A DNA stretch of 45,744 bases, taken from positions 1 to 45,744 of the forward strand of contig CANROB010000011.1 of NCBI GenBank assembly GCA_947632115.1, in the 5' to 3' direction. Source of the stretch: an uncultured Bacilli bacterium. Lineage in GTDB: Bacteria; Bacillota_I; Bacilli_A; RF39; UBA660. Below the pieces are notes generated by a model that ran no database searches, was not told the DNA's origin, and saw nothing but the letters and a program-made list of their open reading frames with translations. A program made the position numbers and the translations under genes. Position 1 is the stretch's first letter. Each line of letters begins with the position of its first letter. This document shows, one piece after another, positions 8,717 to 17,115 of this stretch.

Positions 8717-10003
8717 CTACTTTTTTGGAACAATTCTTTCTAATCCACCCATATAAGGTTGTAATACTTTTGGTATTTTTACACTACCATCCTCTTGATA
8801 GTTGTTTTCAAGAAGAGCAATTAAAGCACGAGTGGAAGCTAAAACTGTATTATTTAATGTATGAAGATAGTAGTTTCCTTTCTCACTTTTTACCCGAATA
8901 CCTAATCTTCTTGCTTGTGCATCCGTTAGATTAGAGCAAGATCCTACTTCAAAATATTTTTGTTGGCGAGGGCTCCATGCTTCTACATCACAAGATTTAT
9001 ATTTTAAATCGGCAAGATCTCCACTACAACATTCTAATTGACGAACTGGAATATCTAAACTTCTAAATAATTCAACGGTGTATTGCCACATTTTTTCATA
9101 CCACTCCTCAGAATCTTCTGGTTCACAAAGAACAATCATTTCTTGCTTTTCAAATTGATGAACACGGTAAATTCCTCTTTCCTCAATGCCATGAGCTCCT
9201 ACCTCTTTTCGAAAGCAAGGAGAATAAGAAGTCATCGTAATAGGAAGTTCTTCCTTCTTTAAAATTTGATCTTTAAACTTACCAATCATAGAATGTTCAG
9301 AAGTACCGATTAAGTATAAATCTTCTCCTTCTATTTTATACATCATAGCATCCATTTCCGCAAAAGACATAACACCTGTTACGACATCACTACGAATCAT
9401 GAATGGTGGGATACAATAGGTAAATCCCTTATTAATCATAAAATCTCTAGCATAAGAAAGCATAGCACTAGAAAGTCTAGCAGCATCCCCGATTAGATAA
9501 TAAAAACCATTTCCACTTGTTCTTCCACTTGCCTCTTTATCAAGGGCATTAAAACGCTCTAAAATATCAGCGTGATAAGGAATCTCATAAGGAGGAACAA
9601 CAGCCTCTCCAAAACGTTTTAATTCAACATTCTCAGTATCATCCCTACCAATAGGAACATCATCTGCAATGATATTTGGAATCGTCATCATTTTTTGCTT
9701 GATAATTCCACTTAATTCTTCTTCTCTTGCTGTTAATTCATCGATTTCTTTTCCCATCTTAGAAACTTCTTCTTTAATGGTCATTGCTTCCTCTTTTTTG
9801 CCTGCACGCATGAGAGAACCAATTTGATCACTTAACTTATTCTTCTCCGCTCTTGCCTCATCCATTTTCTGTTTTTTCTCACGATACTCACAGTCTAAAT
9901 CATAGATTTCATCTACAAGAGGAAGTTTTTCCTCTTGAAATTTTTTACGAATATTTTCTTTTACCAATTCTTTATTTTCTCTAATTAATTTTATATCTAT
10001 CAT
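8717..10003 (-). CDS. serS: Serine--tRNA ligase
   Basis: 428 residues. Charges tRNA-Ser in the cytoplasm. N-terminal antiparallel coiled-coil arm (MIDIKLIRENKELVKENIRK to about residue 105) binds the tRNA; the class II catalytic core follows with motif 2 (FRKEVGAHGIEERGIYRVHQ) and motif 3 (NTVLASTRALIALLEN). Start chosen at ATG 10003 with AGGAAGAGAAT before it. The same frame stays open 50 codons further upstream, but that stretch is the T-box leader. Single gene between its T-box promoter and a terminator. Confidence 0.97.
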   Translation of the reverse strand: MIDIKLIRENKELVKENIRKKFQEEKLPLVDEIYDLDCEYREKKQKMDEARAEKNKLSDQIGSLMRAGKKEEAMTIKEEVSKMGKEIDELTAREEELSGIIKQKMMTIPNIIADDVPIGRDDTENVELKRFGEAVVPPYEIPYHADILERFNALDKEASGRTSGNGFYYLIGDAARLSSAMLSYARDFMINKGFTYCIPPFMIRSDVVTGVMSFAEMDAMMYKIEGEDLYLIGTSEHSMIGKFKDQILKKEELPITMTSYSPCFRKEVGAHGIEERGIYRVHQFEKQEMIVLCEPEDSEEWYEKMWQYTVELFRSLDIPVRQLECCSGDLADLKYKSCDVEAWSPRQQKYFEVGSCSNLTDAQARRLGIRVKSEKGNYYLHTLNNTVLASTRALIALLENNYQEDGSVKIPKVLQPYMGGLERIVPKK

Positions 10004-10029
10004 ATTCTCTTCCTTTCTTCGATTGAGAG

Positions 10030-10235
10030 CATTAAATAAAAAAAGACCAAAAGTATAGGAGTGCGTAGCACGGTACCATCCTATTTTGGTCTTAATTATT
10101 TTGATAACGGAATGACCCGGAAATGTTTTCATTTCTCTCAGAAGTAGATTCATAACTTTCTGATGTTTCCCTTACACCCACCGGGAACTCTCTTCGCATC
10201 ATCCGATTATTACTAGTCTTCGTCCTCAATTTCTA
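10030..10235 (-). promoter_or_regulatory. Serine-specific T-box riboswitch of serS
   Basis: The leader starts with stem I (GACGAAGACTAGTA; 10211-10224) including the AGTA bulge. The specifier loop GAA-TCT-A puts the Ser codon TCT at 10146-10148, flanked by CTTC that closes with GAAG. The T-box sequence AGGATGGTACCGTG lies at 10069-10082. The terminator stem AAGACCAAAA (10084-10093) / TTTTGGTCTT (10043-10052) is followed by a T run; the T-box strand would form the competing antiterminator. Uncharged tRNA-Ser allows read-through into serS. Confidence 0.95.
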
Positions 10236-10240
10236 GTGCC

Positions 10241-10269
10241 ATTTTATCACGAATCATAGGGTTTGTCAA
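10241..10269 (-). promoter_or_regulatory. Promoter of the serS T-box transcript
   Basis: Minus strand: consensus TTGACA (10264-10269), 17-base spacer, TAAAAT (10241-10246). Confidence 0.75.
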
Positions 10270-10304
10270 TCAACTAGAAGGAATGGAATATACATATTTT
10301 CAAC

Positions 10305-10331
10305 AAAAAAAGATAATTTTTTTATCTTTTT
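10305..10331 (-). terminator. Terminator of the 10322 gene
   Basis: Stem TTATCTTTTT / AAAAAGATAA with a 5-base loop, overlapping the last codons of the gene; the T run follows on the minus strand. Confidence 0.5.
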
Positions 10332-11065
10332 ATTTTTATCTTTTCTCTTTCTTTTAACTCACTATCCACTAAATAGGAAAATAACTGTGTACGCTCATAA
10401 GCACTTCTTGGAAAATAAATAGATACATAAGGAAGAATCGTACAGCGCATTCTAGCCTCCTCTAATTCCTTTTGATGTATCTCATAAAAGCGTATATTTT
10501 GCGATACTATCTGGGGAATATTATAGTAAGGATCGATTTCCCCCTGAGAAGGTTGAAAAGTAAGAGTTTCTTTTTCATACTTACTTAACTTTGCCTTAGA
10601 AAATAAAAGATAATTATCTGTAATCCAAAGTCTTCTTTGCAAGGAAGCTTTTTTCTTTTGATAGTCTAAGTATTGTACAATTTCATCTGACATATGAATA
10701 GGTCCTACAATACTAGCTCCCGCGAGTAAGCTAGCATTCCTTAATATATCGGTCAAAGTCTTTTTTGTATTTTCTCTTTTTCCACTAGATAAAGAAAGAA
10801 AGGCAGCCATTCCCATACTTTGCAAAACAAGATTACGAAGAATTTTTTGACGATTTTTTTCTTTTTGGTGATAATCTTCCTGTAACTGGTCTAACTCTTT
10901 TGTCCTTTGGTTAGATGTTTTTTCTAATTCTTCTATCACATTTTCTTGGTATAAGACTTTTTTGACATTACCCCTTATCATGCGTAATGTTTGCGTAGAT
11001 TTTTTATTTTGATCTATTCCACATACTAGTACTTGATCCTTAACTAATTTAAATGAAGAGTTCAT
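10322..11065 (-). CDS. Conserved-looking coiled-coil protein, unknown
   Basis: 247 residues, not recognised. Residues 40-75 are a charged coiled coil (ENVIEELEKTSNQRTKELDQ and onward). A hydrophobic helix follows at about 78-95 (NLVLQSMGMAAFLSLSSG) and another near 112-122 (LLAGASIVG), then a second charged helical pair. Two short hydrophobic helices between coiled coils would fit a membrane-associated or hairpin-inserted protein. GAGGTGGGAAT before ATG is a good ribosome site. It stands alone between the CDF gene and serS, with its own terminator. Confidence 0.65.
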   Translation of the reverse strand: MNSSFKLVKDQVLVCGIDQNKKSTQTLRMIRGNVKKVLYQENVIEELEKTSNQRTKELDQLQEDYHQKEKNRQKILRNLVLQSMGMAAFLSLSSGKRENTKKTLTDILRNASLLAGASIVGPIHMSDEIVQYLDYQKKKASLQRRLWITDNYLLFSKAKLSKYEKETLTFQPSQGEIDPYYNIPQIVSQNIRFYEIHQKELEEARMRCTILPYVSIYFPRSAYERTQLFSYLVDSELKEREKIKIKR

Positions 11066-11103
11066 ATTCCCACCTCGTGTTTTTTTATTATAGCAAATCT
11101 TTA

Positions 11104-11979
11104 TTAATTGTCAATGATGGGTTCAATATGAATGTGAATATATTGAAGATAATGACTAAATTTTTTAATTTTCTCTTCCAAAATATCGGCTTTATCATGA
11201 GCCTCTTTTAAAGTGATATCACCATTCATAGTAACCACTAAGTTTAAAGTAGAAACTGGTCCATAACGCATCAAAACCATATTTTTGACCTCGATAATTC
11301 CCTCTTCCGCTAAAATTAATTTTCTTAATCGATTCATATAATCTTCATTCATTTCCTGCTTTCCCAATAAAGTACTCACATTTTCACGAACAATCCCTAA
11401 ACCAATTCCAAAAATAAAGAAACCAATTAAAACAGCGGCAGCTTTTTCGGCATAGATCAAGATGGATATTTGATCATGAAATTGAATGGCAATAGAAGAA
11501 ATTAATACTACAATAGAACTAATTACATCACTCCTACTTTCTTTGCCACTAGAAAGAAGAATAGAATTTTTATATTTCTTTCCTTTTCGAATAATAAATT
11601 CGGATAATAAAAATTTCGCTAAAATCGTAAAAAGAGAAACCAAAATAACTAAAGCACTAGGAACATGGGTTGGGCTTGTAAAAGTATTATAGATAACGCC
11701 AATTCCCATCACTAGTACGATAAAACCAATTCCTAGACTTGTTAAATACTCTAAATTTCCATGTCCGAATGGATGCTCTAAATCCGCAGGTTTCCGTGAA
11801 AAGTGACTACCAATAATAGCAAAAAAATCGGTCACTAAATCACTAAACGAATGAATTCCATCAGCAATAATGGCTGTGGATTGAAAGAGAAATCCTGTCA
11901 CAATTTTTAAAATAGCTAAAAAGACATTTGTGAAAGCACTCACAAACATCACTTTAGATACAGATGGATATTGTTTCAT
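11104..11979 (-). CDS. Cation diffusion facilitator (divalent metal efflux)
   Basis: 291 residues: six membrane helices followed by a cytoplasmic dimerisation domain (about 205-291) ending in HYLQYIHIHIEPI. CDF proteins export Zn, Mn, Fe or Co against protons. TM2 has the H43-x3-D47 pair (GIHSFSDLVTDF) and a loop with HPFGHGN. In TM5, where zinc members have HxxxD, there is Glu147-x3-Asp151 (GKESRSD), which may shift metal choice away from zinc (inference). It starts 7 bases after polA stops, with AGGTGATTT as ribosome site, and so shares the polA message. Confidence 0.9.
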   Translation of the reverse strand: MKQYPSVSKVMFVSAFTNVFLAILKIVTGFLFQSTAIIADGIHSFSDLVTDFFAIIGSHFSRKPADLEHPFGHGNLEYLTSLGIGFIVLVMGIGVIYNTFTSPTHVPSALVILVSLFTILAKFLLSEFIIRKGKKYKNSILLSSGKESRSDVISSIVVLISSIAIQFHDQISILIYAEKAAAVLIGFFIFGIGLGIVRENVSTLLGKQEMNEDYMNRLRKLILAEEGIIEVKNMVLMRYGPVSTLNLVVTMNGDITLKEAHDKADILEEKIKKFSHYLQYIHIHIEPIIDN

Positions 11980-11986
11980 AAATCAC

Positions 11987-14563
11987 CTATTTTGCTTGAT
12001 ACCAATCGCTACCCTGCTCTACCTCTACTTTTAAAGGGACTTCTAATTCCATGACATGTTCCATACAATCGATAACAATTTGTTTTACTTTCTCATATTC
12101 GCTTTCCAAACAATCGAATACAAGTTCATCATGTACTTGAACAATCATCTTAGATTGAATATGTTCTTTCCTAAAAGCTCTATCGATATCAATCATGGCT
12201 TTTTTAATAATATCCGCACTCGTTCCCTGAATAGGCGTATTAAGAGCCATTCTCTCTGCTCCTTGACGAATCATGTAGTTTTTATTTTCTAGTTCTGGAA
12301 TAGTTCTTTTGCGGTGAAACATCGTTCTAACAAAGCCATTTTGATGGGCAAGACGAATCGTATCATCCATATATTTTTGAACCCCCGGATAAGTACCCAT
12401 ATAGTTATCAATAAAAGCTTGCGCTTCTTTTGGCGTTACGCCAATATTTTCTGATAAACCATAACTACTAATTCCATAAATGATACCAAAGTTAACCGCT
12501 TTCGCTACTCTTCGCATATCTTTTGTTACTTCCTGTTCCTCTACTTTAAAAATATCACTAGCTGTTTTACTATGAATATCCGTTCCTTTTTTGAATGCTT
12601 CAATTAACTGTGGAATATGCGCTACATGAGCAAGAATTCGAAGTTCAATTTGTGAGTAATCACTACTCATGATAATTGAATTAGGACTTGGTACAAAAGC
12701 TTTTCGAATGAGTTTTCCATATTCATGACGAATCGGTATGTTTTGAAGATTTGGTTCAATGGATGAAAGTCTTCCCGTACGTGTTAGTGTCTGCGTATAA
12801 ATCGTATGGATTTTAGAATCTTCCATAATCATATCAATTAATCCCTCAATATAAGTAGTATATAATTTGGTAAGCATACGATATTCTAAAATTTCTGGAA
12901 TAATAGGATGTTTATCCTTTAACTTTTCTAGAACATCGGCTGCGGTTGAATATCCATTTTTTCCTTTCTTTCCATGAGGAAGATTTAGTTTTTCAAACAA
13001 TACTTCCCCTAATTGGATAGGAGAAGAGATATTAAATTCTTCACCAGCATAATTATAAATCGTATCTTTTATTAAGTCGATTTTAATCTGGATTTCTTCT
13101 CCCATCTCCTGTAATGTTTTCTTATTCACATAAATACCATTATATTCCATAGTTGCCAAAACATTGGATAAAGGCATCTCAATTTCATGGAATAAGGGTA
13201 ATAATTCTTCTTTTTCTAAGGCTTCTAGTAGTTGCTTTTTCGTATCATAAATAAATTTGGCTTTGGCAATACAAGCACTTTCTATTTTTTCTTTTTCATA
13301 ACCATTTTTCTTATCATAAAGTTCTTCTTTAAAAGGAATATCATATCCTAATTCATTCGCTAGATAAGCAATATCTTCTTTTTGGTTATATTCTAGCAAG
13401 TAAGAAGCAATCATCGTATCATAATCGATATTATCTACATAAATATTATGCCATTTTAAAGCAACCGTGACTCTTTTTGCATCATACGTACTTTTTTTCG
13501 CTTGCAAGAGAAAAAGTGGATTTTCTTTTAATACTTCATAAGGTACAAAGTATGATTTCTTTCCATCATAAACTCCCATACCTAAAATTTCTGTACGATG
13601 ATAATTAGAAGAAGAGGTCTCTAGATAGATTGCACAATCTTCTAGCATATCTAAAATAGAGCCATCCGTTACTACTTCATAAGTTGTATTCTCTATTTTT
13701 TTCTTTTCTCTTTTCTTTAAGAAAGAATAGAACTCTAACTCTTCATACAAAGCATTTAGGGCTTCTGTATTTTCTTCTTGATAACGAATATCTTCCATAT
13801 TGATTTCCATAGGAACATCTCGTACAATCGTAGCAATTTCATAACTCATGTAGGCATCTTCCCTACCTGCTACTAGTTTATCATGGGTAGCTCCTTTTAG
13901 TTCCTCGACATGAGCATATAGATTATCCAAGGTTTCATATTGTACCAATAACTTCAAAGCCGTTTTTTCGCCAATACCTTTTACCCCTGGAATATTATCC
14001 GATGCATCTCCCATCAATGCTTTTAAATCAATCATACGAATAGGATCAATACCATAATCTTCTTTAAATGTTTTAGGATTATAGCGAATAGAATCTTTTT
14101 GTTTTAATAATTTGATATCTACTTGATCCGATAGCAACTGCAATAGGTCCTTATCACTACTAACAATAGTAGCACTATAATTAGGATCTTGATCACAATA
14201 CTTAGCAAATGTTCCAATAATATCATCTGCCTCATAATTATCGATTTCATAATAGCGAATTCCCATATACCCTAATAACTCTTTCGCAATAGGAAATTGC
14301 ATTTTTAACTCATCCGGAGTTTCTATTCTGCCACCCTTATAAAAGTCATACTTCTCATGTCGGAAAGTCTTTCCTTTATCAAAAGCGACTAAAATTTTAG
14401 TTGGTTTTTCCTCTTCAATAATCTTATTCATCATATTAGTAAAACCAAATAAAGCATTGGTTGGAAAACCTTTGCTATTTTTCATAAAATTGCCATTATA
14501 GGCTGTTGCATAATAACTTCTAAAAAGTAAATTATTTCCATCTACTAATATAATTTTTTCCAC
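11987..14563 (-). CDS. polA: DNA polymerase I
   Basis: 858 residues, normal length. Okazaki fragment processing and repair synthesis. The 5' nuclease/FEN domain covers about 1-290 (LVDGNNLLFRSYY, YEADDIIGT, GDASDNIPGVKGIGEKTA). The middle 3'-5' exonuclease fold (about 300-460) is degenerate: the DxE catalytic pair is replaced by the YLETSS stretch, as in the Bacillus enzyme, so no proofreading is expected. The family A polymerase follows with DYSQIELRILAH, KAVNFGIIYGISSYG and VHDELVFD. GTG start at 14563, with GGTGAG upstream and TATAAT about 30 bases before. Confidence 0.97.
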   Translation of the reverse strand: MEKIILVDGNNLLFRSYYATAYNGNFMKNSKGFPTNALFGFTNMMNKIIEEEKPTKILVAFDKGKTFRHEKYDFYKGGRIETPDELKMQFPIAKELLGYMGIRYYEIDNYEADDIIGTFAKYCDQDPNYSATIVSSDKDLLQLLSDQVDIKLLKQKDSIRYNPKTFKEDYGIDPIRMIDLKALMGDASDNIPGVKGIGEKTALKLLVQYETLDNLYAHVEELKGATHDKLVAGREDAYMSYEIATIVRDVPMEINMEDIRYQEENTEALNALYEELEFYSFLKKREKKKIENTTYEVVTDGSILDMLEDCAIYLETSSSNYHRTEILGMGVYDGKKSYFVPYEVLKENPLFLLQAKKSTYDAKRVTVALKWHNIYVDNIDYDTMIASYLLEYNQKEDIAYLANELGYDIPFKEELYDKKNGYEKEKIESACIAKAKFIYDTKKQLLEALEKEELLPLFHEIEMPLSNVLATMEYNGIYVNKKTLQEMGEEIQIKIDLIKDTIYNYAGEEFNISSPIQLGEVLFEKLNLPHGKKGKNGYSTAADVLEKLKDKHPIIPEILEYRMLTKLYTTYIEGLIDMIMEDSKIHTIYTQTLTRTGRLSSIEPNLQNIPIRHEYGKLIRKAFVPSPNSIIMSSDYSQIELRILAHVAHIPQLIEAFKKGTDIHSKTASDIFKVEEQEVTKDMRRVAKAVNFGIIYGISSYGLSENIGVTPKEAQAFIDNYMGTYPGVQKYMDDTIRLAHQNGFVRTMFHRKRTIPELENKNYMIRQGAERMALNTPIQGTSADIIKKAMIDIDRAFRKEHIQSKMIVQVHDELVFDCLESEYEKVKQIVIDCMEHVMELEVPLKVEVEQGSDWYQAK

Positions 14564-14640
14564 ATTCTCACCATCTTTGCTCTACTATTATATCATAAAT
14601 GATTTTTTACTTCTATGTTTATGCACATATTTGTTCATTC

Positions 14641-15759
14641 TTATAAAACATATTGTTTATTTTTTATCGCAAGAGTAGCATTATCAAAGGAAGTATCATC
14701 CGTTACTTCTTTTTCTATTTGAAACCCATCAGGAAGTACTACTTTACTCTCACAAGAAGTAGGATTTACTTCTAATAACATAAAAGGCTTATCCTCTATA
14801 AAATCTAGTTTAAAATATTGCCGATGAGAAAGGAAAGTATATCTTTCTTTTTTTACTGTTCCTTTCGTATTTCCCTCTAATAACCGATAATATTCTTTTT
14901 CGGTAATCTTTTTATCCGTAACAATTTTACTCATTCCATGAAAGGCTTTTTTCTGAACCGTTAAATAATAGGTGCTCTCATCACCAATTGTTCTTTTACG
15001 TAGCCTTCTTTCATAATGTTCTCTTGCTTCCTCTAGATAGGTTTGTTCTATTAAAACTTTTGTATATCCTTTTGGTAAAATCGTTTCTATCGGTTCGCTT
15101 GGTAGATTTACTAAATATTTCTTTTGATAACGAATACTATAAGGTTCATGAACAAGTTGATAAATCGCTTCTAATACTCGATTCATTTTCTCCTTGAAAT
15201 CCGTAGAGTTATCAATCAGAACGAAATGATTATGACCATTCCAAGCTTGTTGAGTTCTTTGATCTAGACGAATGGCTTCCTCTACACTTTCTGATCTTGC
15301 TTGATTATTTTCAAGCGTATAATATTTAGGACATCCATCAGCAGCGGTTACTAAATGCAAAACCATATCATAACTATCTAACATATCTAACTCTTGATAT
15401 CCACTTTCTTTACAGATTGCTTGAAACTGCTCTTCTGTAATATAGGCCTTATTATCTAAAAGTCCTCGGTCATAAAGCAAAACGCATTTTTCTTCCTCTG
15501 GTAACATAGCAATAGCTTGTTCATAGACAAATTCTTTTTCTCTTTGATATTTTAAAATTAATCTTTGAAAATCTATCATTTGTAAAGGATTTTCCCCAAA
15601 AGGGCGAATTCCTCCTTTAATCAATTCCGTCGCACTTTCCCCAACGATGAATACACGATATCCTCTATCATGAAGTTCTTCCTCAATTTTAGAAAGAGCG
15701 GTTGTCTTTCCAGCACATGGACCTCCTGTCAAAACAATTTTTGCAACGATTGTTCCCAT
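14641..15759 (-). CDS. P-loop kinase-like ATPase fused to a CYTH-type domain
   Basis: 372 residues. N-terminal half (1-190): an AAA_28/nucleotide-kinase-like P-loop with Walker A GGPCAGKTT, a DRG motif (LLYDRGLLDN) and a lid-like segment. C-terminal half (about 195-372): a CYTH/triphosphate-tunnel fold (RYQKKYLVN, RLRKRTIGDESTYYLTVQKK, LLEVNP). The ExExK signature of CYTH enzymes reads RYQKK, so catalysis by the tunnel is doubtful. Start set to ATG 15759, which overlaps the phosphatase stop (TAATG) and has GAAAGGAT upstream. Coupled second gene of an operon under a putative NrtR-type operator. Substrate unknown. Confidence 0.8.
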   Translation of the reverse strand: MGTIVAKIVLTGGPCAGKTTALSKIEEELHDRGYRVFIVGESATELIKGGIRPFGENPLQMIDFQRLILKYQREKEFVYEQAIAMLPEEEKCVLLYDRGLLDNKAYITEEQFQAICKESGYQELDMLDSYDMVLHLVTAADGCPKYYTLENNQARSESVEEAIRLDQRTQQAWNGHNHFVLIDNSTDFKEKMNRVLEAIYQLVHEPYSIRYQKKYLVNLPSEPIETILPKGYTKVLIEQTYLEEAREHYERRLRKRTIGDESTYYLTVQKKAFHGMSKIVTDKKITEKEYYRLLEGNTKGTVKKERYTFLSHRQYFKLDFIEDKPFMLLEVNPTSCESKVVLPDGFQIEKEVTDDTSFDNATLAIKNKQYVL

Positions 15760-16307
15760 TATTTTATCCTTTCTATCTTCTTTTGTTTTGGATTCCATGC
15801 ATGTAAAGATGCATGGGTAACCTGAAACTGTTCTTTATTAGTATCAGGTAATTTATTTTCCATCAAGAAATAAACCATATTGATAACCCCTCTATGCGTT
15901 ATTAATAATACTTCATCCCACCCTTCTATTTCTTTTAAGAGCATCCGCACTCGATGATATAAATCCATTAAAGATTCTCCTTCTGGATATCTTCTTGTTA
16001 CTTCTACTTCCTGGTATTTTGGATATTCTTTTAAGGCTTCTTCTTTTTTCAGTCCAGTTAAAAGTCCTTTATCTTGTTCTCGTAGTTTTTTAGAATAGGT
16101 AACTGGTATGTTTAAGGTTTTTCCTACGATAGCCGCTGTTTCACGAGCTCTTTTAATATCACTTGCAACAATTCTCGTGATGGGAATATTTGAAAGGATC
16201 TTACAAATTTCTATTACTTCTTCCTTTCCTTTTTCGGTAAGTTCTACCTCACTCCATCCTCCAATATAAGATTCATCATCTTCCCCATGTCTTAAAAAAT
16301 AAATCAT
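15759..16307 (-). CDS. Histidine phosphatase family protein (phosphoglycerate mutase-like)
   Basis: 182 residues. Phosphohistidine phosphatase fold with the LRHGE motif at residues 5-9, ASDIKRARETA, the acid EQDKG loop and the second histidine in LLITHRGVIN. Members remove phosphate from sugar phosphates, nucleotides or cofactor intermediates; this one's substrate is not evident. Start at ATG 16307 with AAGGAGGAAT directly upstream; a 10-residue longer frame would start inside the operator. First gene of a two-gene operon with the P-loop/CYTH gene. Confidence 0.88.
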   Translation of the reverse strand: MIYFLRHGEDDESYIGGWSEVELTEKGKEEVIEICKILSNIPITRIVASDIKRARETAAIVGKTLNIPVTYSKKLREQDKGLLTGLKKEEALKEYPKYQEVEVTRRYPEGESLMDLYHRVRMLLKEIEGWDEVLLITHRGVINMVYFLMENKLPDTNKEQFQVTHASLHAWNPKQKKIERIK

Positions 16308-16320
16308 ATTCCTCCTTCCA

Positions 16321-16338
16321 TGTGTAATATTATACACA
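16321..16338. promoter_or_regulatory. Putative NrtR-type operator over the -10 of the phosphatase operon
   Basis: Inverted repeat TGTGTA-N6-TACACA. The minus-strand -10 TATAAT (16329-16334) lies within it, so a bound repressor would block transcription. Same arms and spacing (GTGTA-N6-TACAC) as the site at 17065-17084 in front of the Nudix regulator. Confidence 0.6.
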
Positions 16339-16361
16339 TTAAAATAGATTAGAAAAATGTA

Positions 16362-17036
16362 TCAAAATACATTTTTATCCATACTATTTTCTTCAAAAAT
16401 ATATACTTTCGCTGGTTTATTTCCTTCAAATCTCTCTACACGGTTTGTCTCTTTAATCATCCCTGTACTTAACAATTTCTTCCGGAAATTTCGACGGTCG
16501 AACGTCACTCCTAAAATACTTTCATATACTTTTTGTATTTCTGGCATGGTAAAACCATTCGAGTATAAATGTTTTAATAGGTCCGTTTTACGAATTCTTA
16601 CTTTCAATACTTCAATGGCTTCTTTTAAAATTTCGTTATGATCAAAAGCAAGTAAAGGAATCTTATCAATCGGAACCCAATCAGCATCTGTTGTCTTAAG
16701 CGTTTCTTTTAGAAGATGGAATTTTTCTTTATCAACAATTCCTAAATAAGCAATACCCACCATCCTCATTACGGGAGAGCGATGAATAGAACTAAAGATA
16801 TTAAAAAGTTCTAGATGAATGTTTTCAATTCCCGTTTTTTCTTTTAGTTCTCTTTTTAATCCGTCTAAAACCTCTTCGTCATTATAAAGAGCTCCCGAAA
16901 CCAAAGCCCACATTCCTTGATAAGGGTCATACTTTCTTTTAATAATTAAGACTTTGGTAATTCCTTTTTCGACTGTAAACAAAGCACTAATTACATGAAT
17001 CCCCTGATTTTGATATTTGGGATTTTTCTTATCCAT
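16362..17036 (-). CDS. NrtR-type Nudix/winged-helix transcriptional regulator
   Basis: 224 residues. The N-terminal Nudix domain (about 10-145) binds ADP-ribose-type ligands in this family. The C-terminal winged helix (about 150-215) has the typical block IQKVYESILGV..DRRNFRKKLL.TG. The Nudix box reads GALYNDEEVLDGLKRELKEK and onward, where the REUXEE core has RELKEK: one catalytic glutamate is Lys, so it is probably a sensor and not a hydrolase. NrtR proteins repress NAD genes (family knowledge). Its own promoter and the next operon carry matching inverted repeats, supporting autoregulation. A conserved PAKVYIFEE end is present. Confidence 0.85.
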   Translation of the reverse strand: MDKKNPKYQNQGIHVISALFTVEKGITKVLIIKRKYDPYQGMWALVSGALYNDEEVLDGLKRELKEKTGIENIHLELFNIFSSIHRSPVMRMVGIAYLGIVDKEKFHLLKETLKTTDADWVPIDKIPLLAFDHNEILKEAIEVLKVRIRKTDLLKHLYSNGFTMPEIQKVYESILGVTFDRRNFRKKLLSTGMIKETNRVERFEGNKPAKVYIFEENSMDKNVF

Positions 17037-17060
17037 ATTCTCATCTACCTGACATCTTTA

Positions 17061-17089
17061 TTATAAGTGTATTTTACTACACTTGTCAA
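17061..17089 (-). promoter_or_regulatory. Promoter and putative operator of the NrtR-type gene
   Basis: Minus strand: -35 TTGACA (17084-17089) and -10 TTATAA/TATAAT (17060-17066). The perfect inverted repeat AAGTGTA-N6-TACACTT (17065-17084) fills the spacer. Confidence 0.65.
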
Positions 17090-17115
17090 GCATTTTTTCA
17101 AAAAAAAAGGAAAAA

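Noticed and set aside
10004..10153. 50-residue N-terminal extension of seryl-tRNA synthetase
   Set aside because: The stretch is the T-box leader; AGGAAGAGAAT and the conserved MIDIK start fix the gene at 10003.
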